Of a stretch of 64,000 nucleotides of DNA, positions 9,519-20,073 are shown piece after piece. The stretch lies in assembly GCF_002158865.1 (NCBI RefSeq), contig NZ_CP021455.1, positions 3,348,001 through 3,412,000 on the forward strand, in the 5' to 3' direction. The DNA is from Comamonas serinivorans. Lineage in GTDB: Bacteria; Pseudomonadota; Gammaproteobacteria; Burkholderiales; Burkholderiaceae_C. Position 1 is the first letter of the stretch, and every line of letters begins with the position of its first letter. Below the pieces are notes generated by a model. The model saw nothing but the letters and a program-made list of their open reading frames with translations, was not told the origin of the DNA and did not search any database. Both the position numbers and the translations under genes were made by a program.

Positions 9519-10655
9519 ATGAAATCCGGAAATTTGGTGGGCCTCGTCGGCTGGCGTGGCATGGTGGGTTCTGTGCTCATGGACCGCATGCTGGCGGAAC
9601 GTGACTTCGACGTGATCGAGCCCGTGTTCTTCTCCACCTCCAACGTGGGCGGCGCTGCCCCCGCCATGGCGAAGAACGAAACGACGCTCAAGGATGCGTT
9701 CGACGTGGCCGAACTGGCCAAGTGCGACATCATCATCACCTGCCAGGGCGGCGACTACACGACCGAGGTATTCCCCAAGCTGCGCGCCGCCGGCTGGAAA
9801 GGCCACTGGATCGACGCCGCATCGACCCTGCGCATGAAGGACGACGCCGTCATCGTGCTGGACCCGGTCAACATGCCCGTGATTCAGGACGCCCTGGCCA
9901 AGGGTGGCAACAACTGGATCGGCGGCAACTGCACCGTGAGCTGCATGCTGATGGGGGTGGGCGCGCTGTACAAGGCCGGTCTGGTCGAATGGATGAGCAC
10001 CCAGACCTACCAGGCGGCTTCGGGCGGTGGCGCCCAACACATGCGCGAGCTGCTGACCCAATACGGCACGCTGAACGCCGAGGTCAAGGCCCTGCTGGAC
10101 GACCCCAAGAGCGCCATCCTCGAAATCGACCGCATGGTCATCGCCAAGCAGCGCGCGCTGTCCGCCGCGGAAACCGCCAACTTCCTGGTGCCGCTGGGCG
10201 GTTCGCTGATCCCGTGGATCGACAAGGACCTGGGCAACGGCATGTCCAAGGAAGAATGGAAGGGCATGGCCGAAACGAACAAGATCCTCGGCCAAGGCGA
10301 AGGCTTCAGCGCGCCGGCCACGCCCGTGGATGGCTTTTGCGTGCGCGTGGGCGCCATGCGCTGCCACAGCCAGGCCTTGACCTTCAAGCTCAAGAAGGAC
10401 GTGCCCGTGGCCGACATCGAGGCCATGATCGCGGCCGACAACGAGTGGGTGAAGGTGGTGCCCAACACCAAGGATGCCACCCTGCAGGACCTGACGCCCG
10501 TGGCCGTCACCGGCACCATGACCATTCCTGTGGGCCGCATCCGCAAGCTGGCCATGGGCCCCGAGTACGTCGGCGCCTTCACCATCGGTGATCAGCTGCT
10601 GTGGGGTGCCGCCGAGCCCCTGCGCCGCATGCTGCGCATCGTTTTGACGCACTGA
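9519..10655 (+). CDS. asd: aspartate-semialdehyde dehydrogenase
   Basis: A 378-residue enzyme that reduces aspartyl phosphate to aspartate semialdehyde with NADPH, the branch point to lysine, diaminopimelate, methionine and threonine. The N-terminal nucleotide motif GLVGWRGMVGSVLMDRM and the active-site GGNCTVSCMLMG with the catalytic cysteine near residue 135 are typical of the gamma/betaproteobacterial type. It starts the conserved asd-fimV-truA-trpF-trpB-trpA-accD order. In related genomes leuB often precedes it; here it is preceded by the frmR region. Confidence 0.97.
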   Translation: MKSGNLVGLVGWRGMVGSVLMDRMLAERDFDVIEPVFFSTSNVGGAAPAMAKNETTLKDAFDVAELAKCDIIITCQGGDYTTEVFPKLRAAGWKGHWIDAASTLRMKDDAVIVLDPVNMPVIQDALAKGGNNWIGGNCTVSCMLMGVGALYKAGLVEWMSTQTYQAASGGGAQHMRELLTQYGTLNAEVKALLDDPKSAILEIDRMVIAKQRALSAAETANFLVPLGGSLIPWIDKDLGNGMSKEEWKGMAETNKILGQGEGFSAPATPVDGFCVRVGAMRCHSQALTFKLKKDVPVADIEAMIAADNEWVKVVPNTKDATLQDLTPVAVTGTMTIPVGRIRKLAMGPEYVGAFTIGDQLLWGAAEPLRRMLRIVLTH

Positions 10656-10669
10656 TGCGGTGACGCAGT

Positions 10670-10694
10670 GCCCGTTCCTGCATGTGGAACGGGC
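10670..10694 (+). terminator. hairpin after asd
   Basis: A 9-bp perfect stem GCCCGTTCC / GGAACGGGC with a 7-base loop starts 14 bp after the asd stop. There is no clear U-tract, so termination may be inefficient. The less GC-rich stretch beyond it, up to 10863, probably holds the fimV promoter. Confidence 0.5.
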
Positions 10695-10863
10695 CGGCAG
10701 CCCGGTGAGCGACGGTCAATCGTTGTGGTCGAACAACGAAAACAAGTGTTAAAACCGTAACAAACCAACTGCCCACAAACTTGATGCAGCGGCCAGCTTG
10801 TCTACCTAAGGCATTGCTGCTAACTTCAAAATTCAAGTTTCGTGTCGATTATCTGCGTCTCAC

Positions 10864-13591
10864 ATGCATAACAATTTTCAACTTCCAAAGAGGAACGGCT
10901 GGACCCTCAAGTCCAGCCTGGCGACATTGGCCGTCACGGTCGTGCTGAGCGGCGCCTCGTGGGACGCACAGGCTTTGGCACTCGGCGAGATCAATGTCTA
11001 CTCTGCGCTGGGCCAGCCGTTCCGTGCCGAAGTGGATGTGACGCAGCTCTCGGCTGCCGAAGCCAATGGCCTGAAGGCGGCGATCGCCTCCCGCGCGGCC
11101 TACCAAAGCGCCGGGGTGGAATACAACCCCGTCGTCTCCAAGATTCGCGTCTCGGTGCAAAAGCGTGCGGATGGCAAGACCTTCCTGCGCCTGAGCAGCC
11201 AGGACCCCATTCACGAGCCCTACCTCGGCATCGTGGTCGACACCAACTGGGCCTCGGGCCGCGTGGTGCGCGATTTCACGGTGCTGCTCGACCCCCCCGA
11301 AACCAAGCGCGCGGCCGTGGACGTCACGCCCGCCCAAACCGCGCTGCCCGCGCCGGCGACCCGCCCGGTTGCACCGCCCCCCCTCGCCCAGCCGGCACCA
11401 CCCCCCGCGGCCAGCACCGAGCCCCCCTCCGAGCGCGACGCACGGCTGGCCCGCGCCATGGCCCAGGCCGAAGGGCGCGCCGCCCCCGCGCGGCGGCGGC
11501 AGACCAGCGCAGCCGCCGCGATGCCCCCGCCTCCCGTCAGGCCCCCAGCGTCAGCGCCGCGCCTGCCCCTGCCAGCGCCAGCGGCAACCAGCTCAACGTG
11601 AACCGGGGTGACACGGCGGGCCGCCTGGCGGCCGCCAACCTGCCGGCCAACGTGTCGCTGGATCAGATGCTGGTGGCCATGCTGCGCGCCAATCCCGATG
11701 CCTTCGTCGGCGGCAACGTCAACCGCCTGCGCGCTGGCGCCGTGCTCACGCTGCCGACGGCCGAAGAAGCCAGCGCCGTGTCGACCCAGCAGGCTCGCCG
11801 CACCATCGTGGCCCAAAGCCGCGACTTCAACCAGTACCGCCAGGGCCTGGGCCGCAACGCCCCGCGCGTGAGGGCCGCCGAGGGCGGCCAATCCGCAGCC
11901 GGCTCGGTGCAGTCGGACGTGAAAGCCCCCACCGCCGCCGCATCGGATGGCAGCAAGCTGGTGGTCGATCCGTCCAGCCAGGAGACCCGCAAGGCCGCGG
12001 CTGCGGCCAAGCAGGCCGAGCGCGCCGAACTCAACCAGCGCAAAGCCGAACTCGATCGCACGCGCAAAGAGCTGGAAGCCCTGGCGACGGCCTCCAAGCC
12101 CGCCCCCAGCCCCAGCCCTGTCGCCGCCGCGCCAACCCCGGCACCTGGCATCACCGTGCCCGTGGCACCGGTGGTCACCCCCCAGGCTTCGGTGGCCGCA
12201 CCGGCCACCCCCGTGGCGCCGCCTGCCGCGCCCGTGGTCGAAGCCGCTGCATCGCCGGTGCCTGCCGCGTCCGAACTGATCGCGCTGCCGGCTGTTGATG
12301 CCGCCAGCAGCACGGAACCGGCCGCCAATGCGGTGGCGCCCGAAGCCAGCGCGCCGGCCTCCGCGGCGTCGGCCGCCGCCACACCCAAGCCCAAGCGCTC
12401 CCTGCCCCCGCCCCCACCGGCCCCGGAGCCGTCGTTCCTGGATGGCGTGATGGACAACCCGCTGCCCTGGGGTGTGGGCGCACTGGCCATCCTTGGCGGC
12501 CTGGGCTTCCTGGCGTCCCGCGCACGCAAGAAGAAGGCGACCAGCGACGACGGCGCCTCCGACAGCGAATTCATCGAAAGCCGCCTGCAGCCCGATTCCT
12601 TCTTCGACGCCAGCGGCGGTCAACAGGTCAACACCCAAGAGCCCCGGGCCTCGACCGGCAACGTCACCTCCATGGCCTACTCGCCCAGCCAGCTGGATGC
12701 GGCCGGCGATGTGGACCCGGTGGCCGAAGCTGACGTCTACCTCGCCTACGGCCGCGACATGCAGGCCGAGGAAATCCTCAAGGAAGCCCTGCACACCACA
12801 CCCGAGCGCGTGGCCATCTACCGCAAGCTGCTGGAAATCTACGCCAAGCGCCGCGACACCAAGGCCTTCGAAGAGCTGGCCACCCAGCTGCGCGACCGCA
12901 CGCAAGGCCAGGGTGACGACTGGGCCAAGGTGGCCGAGCTGGGCAACGAGCTCGACCCCGGCAACCCCCTGTACAAGGGCAACAGCGCAGACCTGCTGTC
13001 CAAGGCCCCGGTGAATGCGCCGGTGTTCGGCTCGTCCACCCTGCCCTCGCCCGATCACCTGGGCCTGGACGACACGCGCCTGGACCTCGAACTCAACGGC
13101 GACTCGCGCCTGATGTCCGACGAGGAGGAGCGTCAGCGTCCCAAGGGGCTGGCCACCTACGCGGCACCGCCCGACACCAAGGCCCCCAGATCGAAGACGA
13201 CCGCGATCAACCGCTCGCCTTCGACCTGAGCCTGGACAGCGAGCCACTGCCGAATTCGGCTCCCACCATGCCGGCCCCGATCGAGTCGCCCGAGCCGGCC
13301 ACGGCCCCCGCCACCCTGCATGCCAACCTGCACAACCCCAACGAGGGCATGCTGGAGTTCGACATGGGGGCCCTGAGCATCGACCCCGACTCGCGCAGCT
13401 TCGACGCCCAGGACAGCATCGCACCCGACGACGAGGACGAGGATCCGCTGGCCACCAAGCTCTCGCTGGCACGCGAGTTCCACGCGATCGGCGACACCGA
13501 CGGCGCACGCGCCCTGGTGAAGGAAGTGATTGCCGAGGCCGACGGCGCCGTCAAGGCGCGCGCCGAGCGCTTCCTGGCAGAATTGAGCTGA
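10864..13591 (+). pseudogene. fimV: FimV, reading frame broken at two C-runs
   Basis: FimV is an inner-membrane/periplasmic scaffold for type IV pili, twitching and polar protein assembly. The coding sequence runs through three frames. The first (from 10864) gives a signal peptide and the N-terminal domain (LGEINVYSALGQPFRAEVDV). The second begins near 11540 and carries the GNQLNVNRGDTAGRLA motif-bearing domain, a proline/alanine-rich linker, a membrane segment (PWGVGALAILGGLGFLA) and a TPR-like part. The third begins near 13185 and carries the FimV C-terminal domain ending RAERFLAEL. Both breaks fall in the same nine bases, GGCCCCCAG (11540 and 13181), and both heal if the run has six C instead of five. 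All domains are otherwise intact, which argues for homopolymer error or slippage rather than old decay. Confidence 0.85.
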
Positions 13592-13673
13592 TGCTCAAAC
13601 GCCACGCCAGCCAGTACCCCCACACCGCCGTTCAGTCACTGGACGGCATGCCCCGATACCCCCGAGGTCACGC

Positions 13674-14456
13674 ATGAGGATGGCCTTGGGAGTCGCCTAC
13701 GACGGGCGAGCCTACCAAGGCTGGCAAAGCCAGCCCAGTGGGCAAACCGTCCAGGACAAGCTCGAGGCCGCACTTGCGGCCTTTTCCACGGTAGCCATCC
13801 ACACCCTGTGTGCGGGTCGCACCGATGCCGGGGTGCACGGGCTCATGCAGGTCGTGCATTTCGACACCGAGATCGCGCGCGACGCGTTTTCGTGGGTGCG
13901 CGGCACCAACCGCTACCTGCCGCCCGACATCGCCGTGCAGTGGGCGCACGACGTGCCAGACAGCTTCCACGCGCGGGCCAGCGCCACGGCGCGCCGCTAC
14001 GCCTACATCGTGCTCGAGTCCCCGGTGCGCCCGGCGCTGGAAACCGGCCGCGCGGGCTGGACGTTTCGCCCGCTGAACGGCGACGCCATGCGGGCCGCAG
14101 CCGCGCACCTGCTCGGTGAACACGATTTCAGCTCATTCCGCGCCAGCGCCTGCCAGGCGCTCACGCCCATCAAGACCGTGCGCCGCATCGACATCACGCA
14201 GCGCGGCGCCTACTGGCGGTTCGAGTTCGAAGCCAGCGCCTTTTTGCACCACATGGTGCGCAACATCATGGGCTGCCTCATCGCGGTGGGCCAGGGCCTG
14301 CAGCCGCCCGAGTGGCTGATCGAGGTGCTGGCGGCGCGCAGCCGCGACGCGGCCGCCCCCACCTTCGCGCCCGACGGGCTGTACTTTCTGGGCCCGGTCT
14401 ACGACCCGGCCTGGCGGTTGCCGACGGCGGTCGCTGGCTATGATTGGCTACCCTGA
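13674..14456 (+). CDS. truA: tRNA pseudouridine(38-40) synthase
   Basis: A 260-residue TruA that converts uridines 38-40 of tRNA anticodon stems to pseudouridine. Signatures: LGVAYDGRAYQGWQSQPSGQTVQ at the N-terminus, the catalytic aspartate in AGRTDAGVHG near residue 50, and FLHHMVRNIMG near residue 197. It follows fimV as in related genomes. Dyad element copy 5 separates it from trpF. Confidence 0.96.
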   Translation: MRMALGVAYDGRAYQGWQSQPSGQTVQDKLEAALAAFSTVAIHTLCAGRTDAGVHGLMQVVHFDTEIARDAFSWVRGTNRYLPPDIAVQWAHDVPDSFHARASATARRYAYIVLESPVRPALETGRAGWTFRPLNGDAMRAAAAHLLGEHDFSSFRASACQALTPIKTVRRIDITQRGAYWRFEFEASAFLHHMVRNIMGCLIAVGQGLQPPEWLIEVLAARSRDAAAPTFAPDGLYFLGPVYDPAWRLPTAVAGYDWLP

Positions 14457-14483
14457 TCGCTCATCCAGGCGCGATCATTTGAG

Positions 14484-14533
14484 GAGTATGCCTTGATTGC
14501 CGATTTTCCTTAAACGGCAACGCCGCCATACTC
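14484..14533. repeat. 50-bp dyad element, copy 5
   Basis: GAGTATG and CATACTC ends, with inner TTGCCGAT and AACGGCAA. It lies between truA and trpF, ending 25 bp before the trpF start. Confidence 0.85.
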
Positions 14534-14558
14534 CATCATTCGAACCAACCTACCCAGC

Positions 14559-15257
14559 ATGCCCCAGCCACCGCTCGCTCCCCGCACCCGCATCAAGATG
14601 TGCGGCCTCACGCGCGAGGCCGATGTGGACGCCGCCATCGCAGCCGGGGCCGACGCCATCGGCTTCGTGCTGTATGCCGCCAGCCCGCGCGGCATCACGC
14701 CGGCCCGGGCGGGCGAGCTGGCGCACCGCTTGCCGCCGTTCGTGACCCCGGTGCTGCTGTTCGTGAACGCCAGCCTGGCCGAGGTGCGCGCCGGCTGCGC
14801 GGCCGTGCCCGGCGCTGTGCTGCAATTCCATGGCGACGAAACGCCCGAGGCCTGCGAAACCCTGGCCGCGGCCGTGCAACGCCCCTTCCTGCGGGCGGCA
14901 CGCATTCCGCTCGACGCCGCGGCCGACTTCGACTTGCTAGAATTTGCTCGCAACTTTCACGCCGCCCAAGGCCTGCTGCTCGACGCCCATGTCGAGGGCT
15001 ATGGCGGCGGCGGCAAGGCATTCAATTGGTCACGGCTTTCAACAAACGTCAATGCTCACCTCGTCTTGTCTGGTGGGCTCACATCGGCAAACGTGACCGA
15101 TGGCATCCGCTGCCTGCGGTCACTTGGCCTCTCGCTGGCCGTTGACGTGAGTTCGGGCATCGAAGCCCTGGACAGCAACGGCCAACCCCAAAAAGGCATC
15201 AAGGATGCCCAGCGCATGCGGGATTTCGTCTCGGCCGTCCGCCAAGCCGAGGTCTGA
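14559..15257 (+). CDS. trpF: phosphoribosylanthranilate isomerase
   Basis: A 232-residue TIM-barrel enzyme that isomerises phosphoribosylanthranilate in tryptophan synthesis. The catalytic cysteine is in IKMCGLTREADVDAA, the catalytic aspartate follows LLLDAHVEGYGGGGKAFNW, and the phosphate-binding end reads LSGGLTSANV and VDVSSGIE. It precedes trpBA with an 81-bp gap. The segment around 15010-15060 has lower GC than its surroundings but the frame is intact. Confidence 0.96.
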   Translation: MPQPPLAPRTRIKMCGLTREADVDAAIAAGADAIGFVLYAASPRGITPARAGELAHRLPPFVTPVLLFVNASLAEVRAGCAAVPGAVLQFHGDETPEACETLAAAVQRPFLRAARIPLDAAADFDLLEFARNFHAAQGLLLDAHVEGYGGGGKAFNWSRLSTNVNAHLVLSGGLTSANVTDGIRCLRSLGLSLAVDVSSGIEALDSNGQPQKGIKDAQRMRDFVSAVRQAEV

Positions 15258-15338
15258 CCACCGCGCCACCGCCCTGCAAGGCGCCGACATCGGCTCCGGG
15301 GCGGACACGGACGCCTGCGCCAACCGGACCTTTTCACC

Positions 15339-16618
<1,280 letters not shown>

Positions 16619-16622
<4 letters not shown>

Positions 16623-17452
16623 GCCGCATCCAGACCACACTCGACGCGCTGAAGGCCAAGGGCCGCAAAGCGCTCATCCCCTACGTGACGGCCGGCTTCC
16701 CCTACCCCGACATCACGCCCGCGCTCATGCACGCCATGGTCGCCGCCGGGGCAGACGTGATCGAACTCGGCGTGCCGTTCTCCGACCCCTCGGCCGATGG
16801 CCCCGTGATTCAGGCCGCGGGCGACCGGGCCCTGGCTGCCGGCATTGGCCTGGTGCAGGTGCTGGCCATGGTGCGCGAATTCCGCCAGCGGGACGCCCAC
16901 ACACCCGTGGTGCTGATGGGCTACGCCAACCCGGTCGAGTGCTACGACCTGCGCCACGGCACCGGCAGCACGGGCAGCGCCTTTGTGCGCGATGCCGCGG
17001 CGGCCGGGGTGGACGGCGTGCTCATCGTCGACTACCCGCCCGAAGAGTGCCAGGACTTTGCCGCCGCCCTGCGCGCCGCGAGCATGGACCTGATCTTCCT
17101 GCTCGCGCCCACCAGCACGCCCAGCCGCATGGACGAGGTGGGCCGCCTGGCCACAGGCTACGTGTACTACGTGTCGCTCAAGGGCGTGACCGGCTCGGGC
17201 GCGCTCGATGTGGCCGCCGTGCAGCAGGCCGTGCCCCGCATCCGCGCGCACGTCACCGTGCCCGTGGGCGTGGGCTTTGGCATCCGCGACGCGGCCTCGG
17301 CCCAGGCCGTGGGCCAGGTTGCCGATGCCGTGGTCATCGGCAGCAAGATCATCCAGCTCATCGACGGCCAGCCGCGCGATCAGGTCGCGCCCACCGCGGC
17401 GGCCTTCCTGCGCGAGATCCGCGCCGCGCTGGACGCGATTCAGGCCGCCTGA
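16619..17452 (+). CDS. trpA: tryptophan synthase alpha subunit
   Basis: A 277-residue TIM-barrel lyase that splits indole-3-glycerol phosphate and passes indole to TrpB. It has GADVIELGVPFSDPSADGPVIQ with the catalytic Glu and Asp, LIVDYPPEE, YYVSLKGVTG and GFGIRD near the phosphate site. The ATG at 16619 overlaps the trpB stop by 4 bp; longer upstream frames are not supported. Dyad element copy 6 begins 30 bp after its stop. Confidence 0.97.
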
Positions 17453-17482
17453 CCTGATTGCCCCTGGATTGCCGATGAACAG

Positions 17483-17532
17483 CAGTATGGATTCACCTCC
17501 GTCATCTTTCCAACGACAATCCAGCCATACCC
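17483..17532. repeat. 50-bp dyad element, copy 6
   Basis: CAGTATG at the left and CATACCC at the right (a variant terminal base pair), with inner CCGTC and AACGA. It lies between trpA and accD. Confidence 0.85.
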
Positions 17533-17675
17533 CACCCCATCAGGCCCGACGTCACATTTGCGAGAATACGCGTTTCGCGCGCCGGCAGGGGTGAACCCCT
17601 GCACCGCCTGACCGGCGCCTGCGCCAGACATCCGCCAGCGCGCTCACCCGCGCGCCCGACCGAACAGGAACCGCC

Positions 17676-18599
17676 ATGAGTTGGCTCGAAAAAATCCTCC
17701 CGCCCAAGATCCAGCACAGCGACGCTGCCGAGCGCCGCAGCATCCCCGAAGGCCTGTGGATCAAGTGCGCCGGCTGCGAAGCCGTGCTCTACAAGACCGA
17801 GCTCGAGGGCAACCTGATGGTGTGCCCCCATTGCAGCCACCACCACCGCATCGGCTCGCGCGCGCGGCTGGACGCCTTCCTCGACCCCGAGGGCCGGTAT
17901 GAAATCGGGCAGGAGGTCAGGCCCACCGACGCCCTGCAGTTCATCGACAGCCGCCCCTACCCCAAGCGCCTGGCCGAAGCCCAGGCGCAAACGGGCGAAG
18001 CCGATGCGCTGATCGTCATCGGCGGCACCTTGCTGGGCCAGCCCGTGGTGGTCGCCTGCTTCGACTTCGACTTCATGGGCGGCTCCATGGGCTCGGTCGT
18101 CGGCGAACGCTTTGTGCGCGGCGTGCAGGCCGCCATCGACCGCCAGGCCGCCTTCATCTGCTTCACCGCCACGGGCGGCGCGCGCATGCAGGAAGGCCTG
18201 CTGTCGCTGATGCAGATGGCCAAGACCAACTCGGCCCTCACGCGCATGGCGCGGCAGCGCCTGCCCTACGTCAGCGTGCTGACCGACCCCACCATGGGGG
18301 GCGTCAGCGCCGGCTTTGCCTTCCTGGGCGACCTGGTGATTGCCGAACCCAAGGCCCTGATCGGTTTTGCCGGCCCGCGCGTCATCGAGTCCACCGTGCG
18401 CGTGAAGCTGCCCGAGGGCTTCCAGCGCGCCGAGTTCCTGCAGGAAAAAGGCGCGCTCGACTTCATCTGCGACCGCCGCGAGCTGCCCCAGACCATCGCC
18501 AACGGCATCGCCATGCTGCGCCAGCAGCCCGCGCCGGCGCCGCGCCCCGAGCCCGTCAAGGCCAGCATGACCCTGGCGGACGACGAACCGGCCGCCTGA
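17676..18599 (+). CDS. accD: acetyl-CoA carboxylase carboxyltransferase subunit beta
   Basis: A 307-residue beta subunit of the carboxyltransferase that makes malonyl-CoA, the first step of fatty acid synthesis. The N-terminal zinc ribbon shows CAGC and CPHC pairs (residues ~29-51). The crotonase-fold body contains GGSMGSVVGERF, TGGARMQEG, SVLTDPTMGGVSAGFAFLGD and FAGPRVIE. It is the last gene of the trp-accD block. In related genomes folC usually follows; here the SOS cassette does. Copy 7 of the dyad element, followed by a T-run, probably ends the transcript. Confidence 0.97.
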   Translation: MSWLEKILPPKIQHSDAAERRSIPEGLWIKCAGCEAVLYKTELEGNLMVCPHCSHHHRIGSRARLDAFLDPEGRYEIGQEVRPTDALQFIDSRPYPKRLAEAQAQTGEADALIVIGGTLLGQPVVVACFDFDFMGGSMGSVVGERFVRGVQAAIDRQAAFICFTATGGARMQEGLLSLMQMAKTNSALTRMARQRLPYVSVLTDPTMGGVSAGFAFLGDLVIAEPKALIGFAGPRVIESTVRVKLPEGFQRAEFLQEKGALDFICDRRELPQTIANGIAMLRQQPAPAPRPEPVKASMTLADDEPAA

Positions 18600-18666
18600 T
18601 CCCACGCTGGCCTGAACCCAGGCTGACCCCAGAGCGCCCGGAGACGGGTCACCAAGCACTTCAAGG

Positions 18667-18716
18667 CAGTATGGCCTGATTCTCGTTCTGAGCTGAACGG
18701 GAGCCAGGCCATACTG
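18667..18716. repeat. 50-bp dyad element, copy 7, doubling as terminator of accD
   Basis: CAGTATGGCCTG and its exact complement CAGGCCATACTG form the outer stem, with inner CTCGTT / AACGGGAG. The stem extends outward to AAGGCAG / CTGCCTT and is followed by TTTTT, so on the plus strand it looks like an intrinsic terminator 66 bp after the accD stop. Confidence 0.9.
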
Positions 18717-18790
18717 CCTTTTTGCATCGTTCCATCGAGCGGACACCTCCAGCGCCGTGTCCGGGTTTGCAAAGCCAGGCAATGGTTATA

Positions 18791-18810
18791 TACTGTTTAT
18801 TCATACAGTA
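18791..18810. promoter_or_regulatory. LexA box (SOS operator) of imuA-imuB-dnaE2
   Basis: The 20-base palindrome TACTGTTTATTCATACAGTA fits the LexA operator CTGT-N8-ACAG perfectly. It ends 6 bp before the imuA start codon, where LexA would block transcription until DNA damage. Confidence 0.93.
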
Positions 18811-18816
18811 TTCATC

Positions 18817-20070
18817 ATGACCACCGCCCCTCGCATCGCCCCTGTTTCCCCGTGCCGGAACCGCCCCGCGCCCGACCTGCGCGGCCTCGGCGGCCTGGTC
18901 TGGAGCGGCGACGCGCTGGGGCCCTCCACCGCCCGCACCGTGCCCACGGGCTTCGCCGCGCTGGACGCGGCCTTGCCGGGCGCTGGCTGGCCCACCCAGG
19001 CCCTGACCGAGGTGCTGCAGCCGCAAGCCGGCGTGTGCGAATGGCGGCTGCTGGCGCCCGCCCTGTCCCGCGTGCTCCAAGACCCCGACGCGCGCCTGTA
19101 CCTGGTGGCCCCGCCCTGGCCGCCGCACGCGGTGGGACTGGCCCAGTTGGGCTTGGCAGCCGAGCGCCTGGTGTGGCTGCCGGCCGATGCGGCCCCCCCG
19201 GCCCCGGCTCCTGGTGCATCAACACCCGGCCCATCGGCGCTCGGCACACCGACGCCCCGCGCCAGGGCATCCGGCGCCTCGGCGGCCGGCACGCCGACGT
19301 CCGCGCGCGCGCCTCGGGCCAACCGGTCATCGGGCACGGGCCGGGCCACCCCGGCGCGCCTGTGGGTGGCCGAGCAGCTCATCCTGGCCAACCCGGCGGG
19401 TGCCATCCTGTTGTGGCTGCCGCAGGCCCAGCCGGCCCACCTCCGGCGCCTGCAGGTGCACACCCAAGGGTGCGATGCGCCGGTGTTCGTGTTCCGCCCT
19501 GAGGCCGCCTTGCGCGAGGCCTCGGCCGCGCCATTGCGCGTGACGCTGGCGCCCGGCCCCGGCTGGCAGGTGCGGCTGCGCGTGGCCAAGCGCCGTGGCA
19601 CCCCCTGCGACGAGGTCTTGCAGCTGTCGGCCATGCCCCGTCCCTGGCGGGCCGTGGTGCCGCCCCGCCTCTGGTCGCTGGGCGAAGCGGCTTTTGACGG
19701 CTCCGCCGTGCCGGCTCCCCGGCCGGCCAACGGGTCCATGGCCCAGGAGATGGGCCGTGGCAGCGAGCCAGCCAATGTGTCCGCCAACGGGCCGGTGCAT
19801 CGGCCTTTGACCCAGCCGGGTGCCGGCCAGGCGGCCACCACCCGCCGCCTGGCGCGCTCCGGCGCAGTCCTTCGGCCGTGCCGCACTGACCCAGGAGGCC
19901 CTCCCATGACATCCGCAGGCGCGTTCACTCGCTGCATGCAGCAGCCCGCCCCTGGCGCCACCCGCATCTGCGCCGACGAGTCGGCCCTGGCACCGGGCCC
20001 AAGGCGGCCGAATGCCCGCCTGCTCGGCACACCCGGGCCTGGGCGTGCCCACGGCCGCGTCGGGGGATGA
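18817..20070 (+). CDS. imuA: ImuA, RecA-like accessory protein of SOS mutagenesis
   Basis: A 417-residue homologue of ImuA, which works with ImuB and DnaE2 in error-prone translesion synthesis. The N-terminus has VPTGFAALDAALPGAGWPTQALTEVL and later WVAEQLILANPAGAILLWLPQA and QVRLRVAKRRGTPCD, as in ImuA proteins. I chose the ATG at 18817, just after the LexA box; an earlier GTG at 18757 would place the operator inside the gene. It is far longer than the usual ~240 residues: a Pro/Ala/Ser/Thr-rich insert at about residues 124-178 and an unrelated C-terminal tail of about 130 residues account for the excess. Confidence 0.9.
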   Translation: MTTAPRIAPVSPCRNRPAPDLRGLGGLVWSGDALGPSTARTVPTGFAALDAALPGAGWPTQALTEVLQPQAGVCEWRLLAPALSRVLQDPDARLYLVAPPWPPHAVGLAQLGLAAERLVWLPADAAPPAPAPGASTPGPSALGTPTPRARASGASAAGTPTSARAPRANRSSGTGRATPARLWVAEQLILANPAGAILLWLPQAQPAHLRRLQVHTQGCDAPVFVFRPEAALREASAAPLRVTLAPGPGWQVRLRVAKRRGTPCDEVLQLSAMPRPWRAVVPPRLWSLGEAAFDGSAVPAPRPANGSMAQEMGRGSEPANVSANGPVHRPLTQPGAGQAATTRRLARSGAVLRPCRTDPGGPPMTSAGAFTRCMQQPAPGATRICADESALAPGPRRPNARLLGTPGPGRAHGRVGG

Positions 20071-20073
20071 GCC

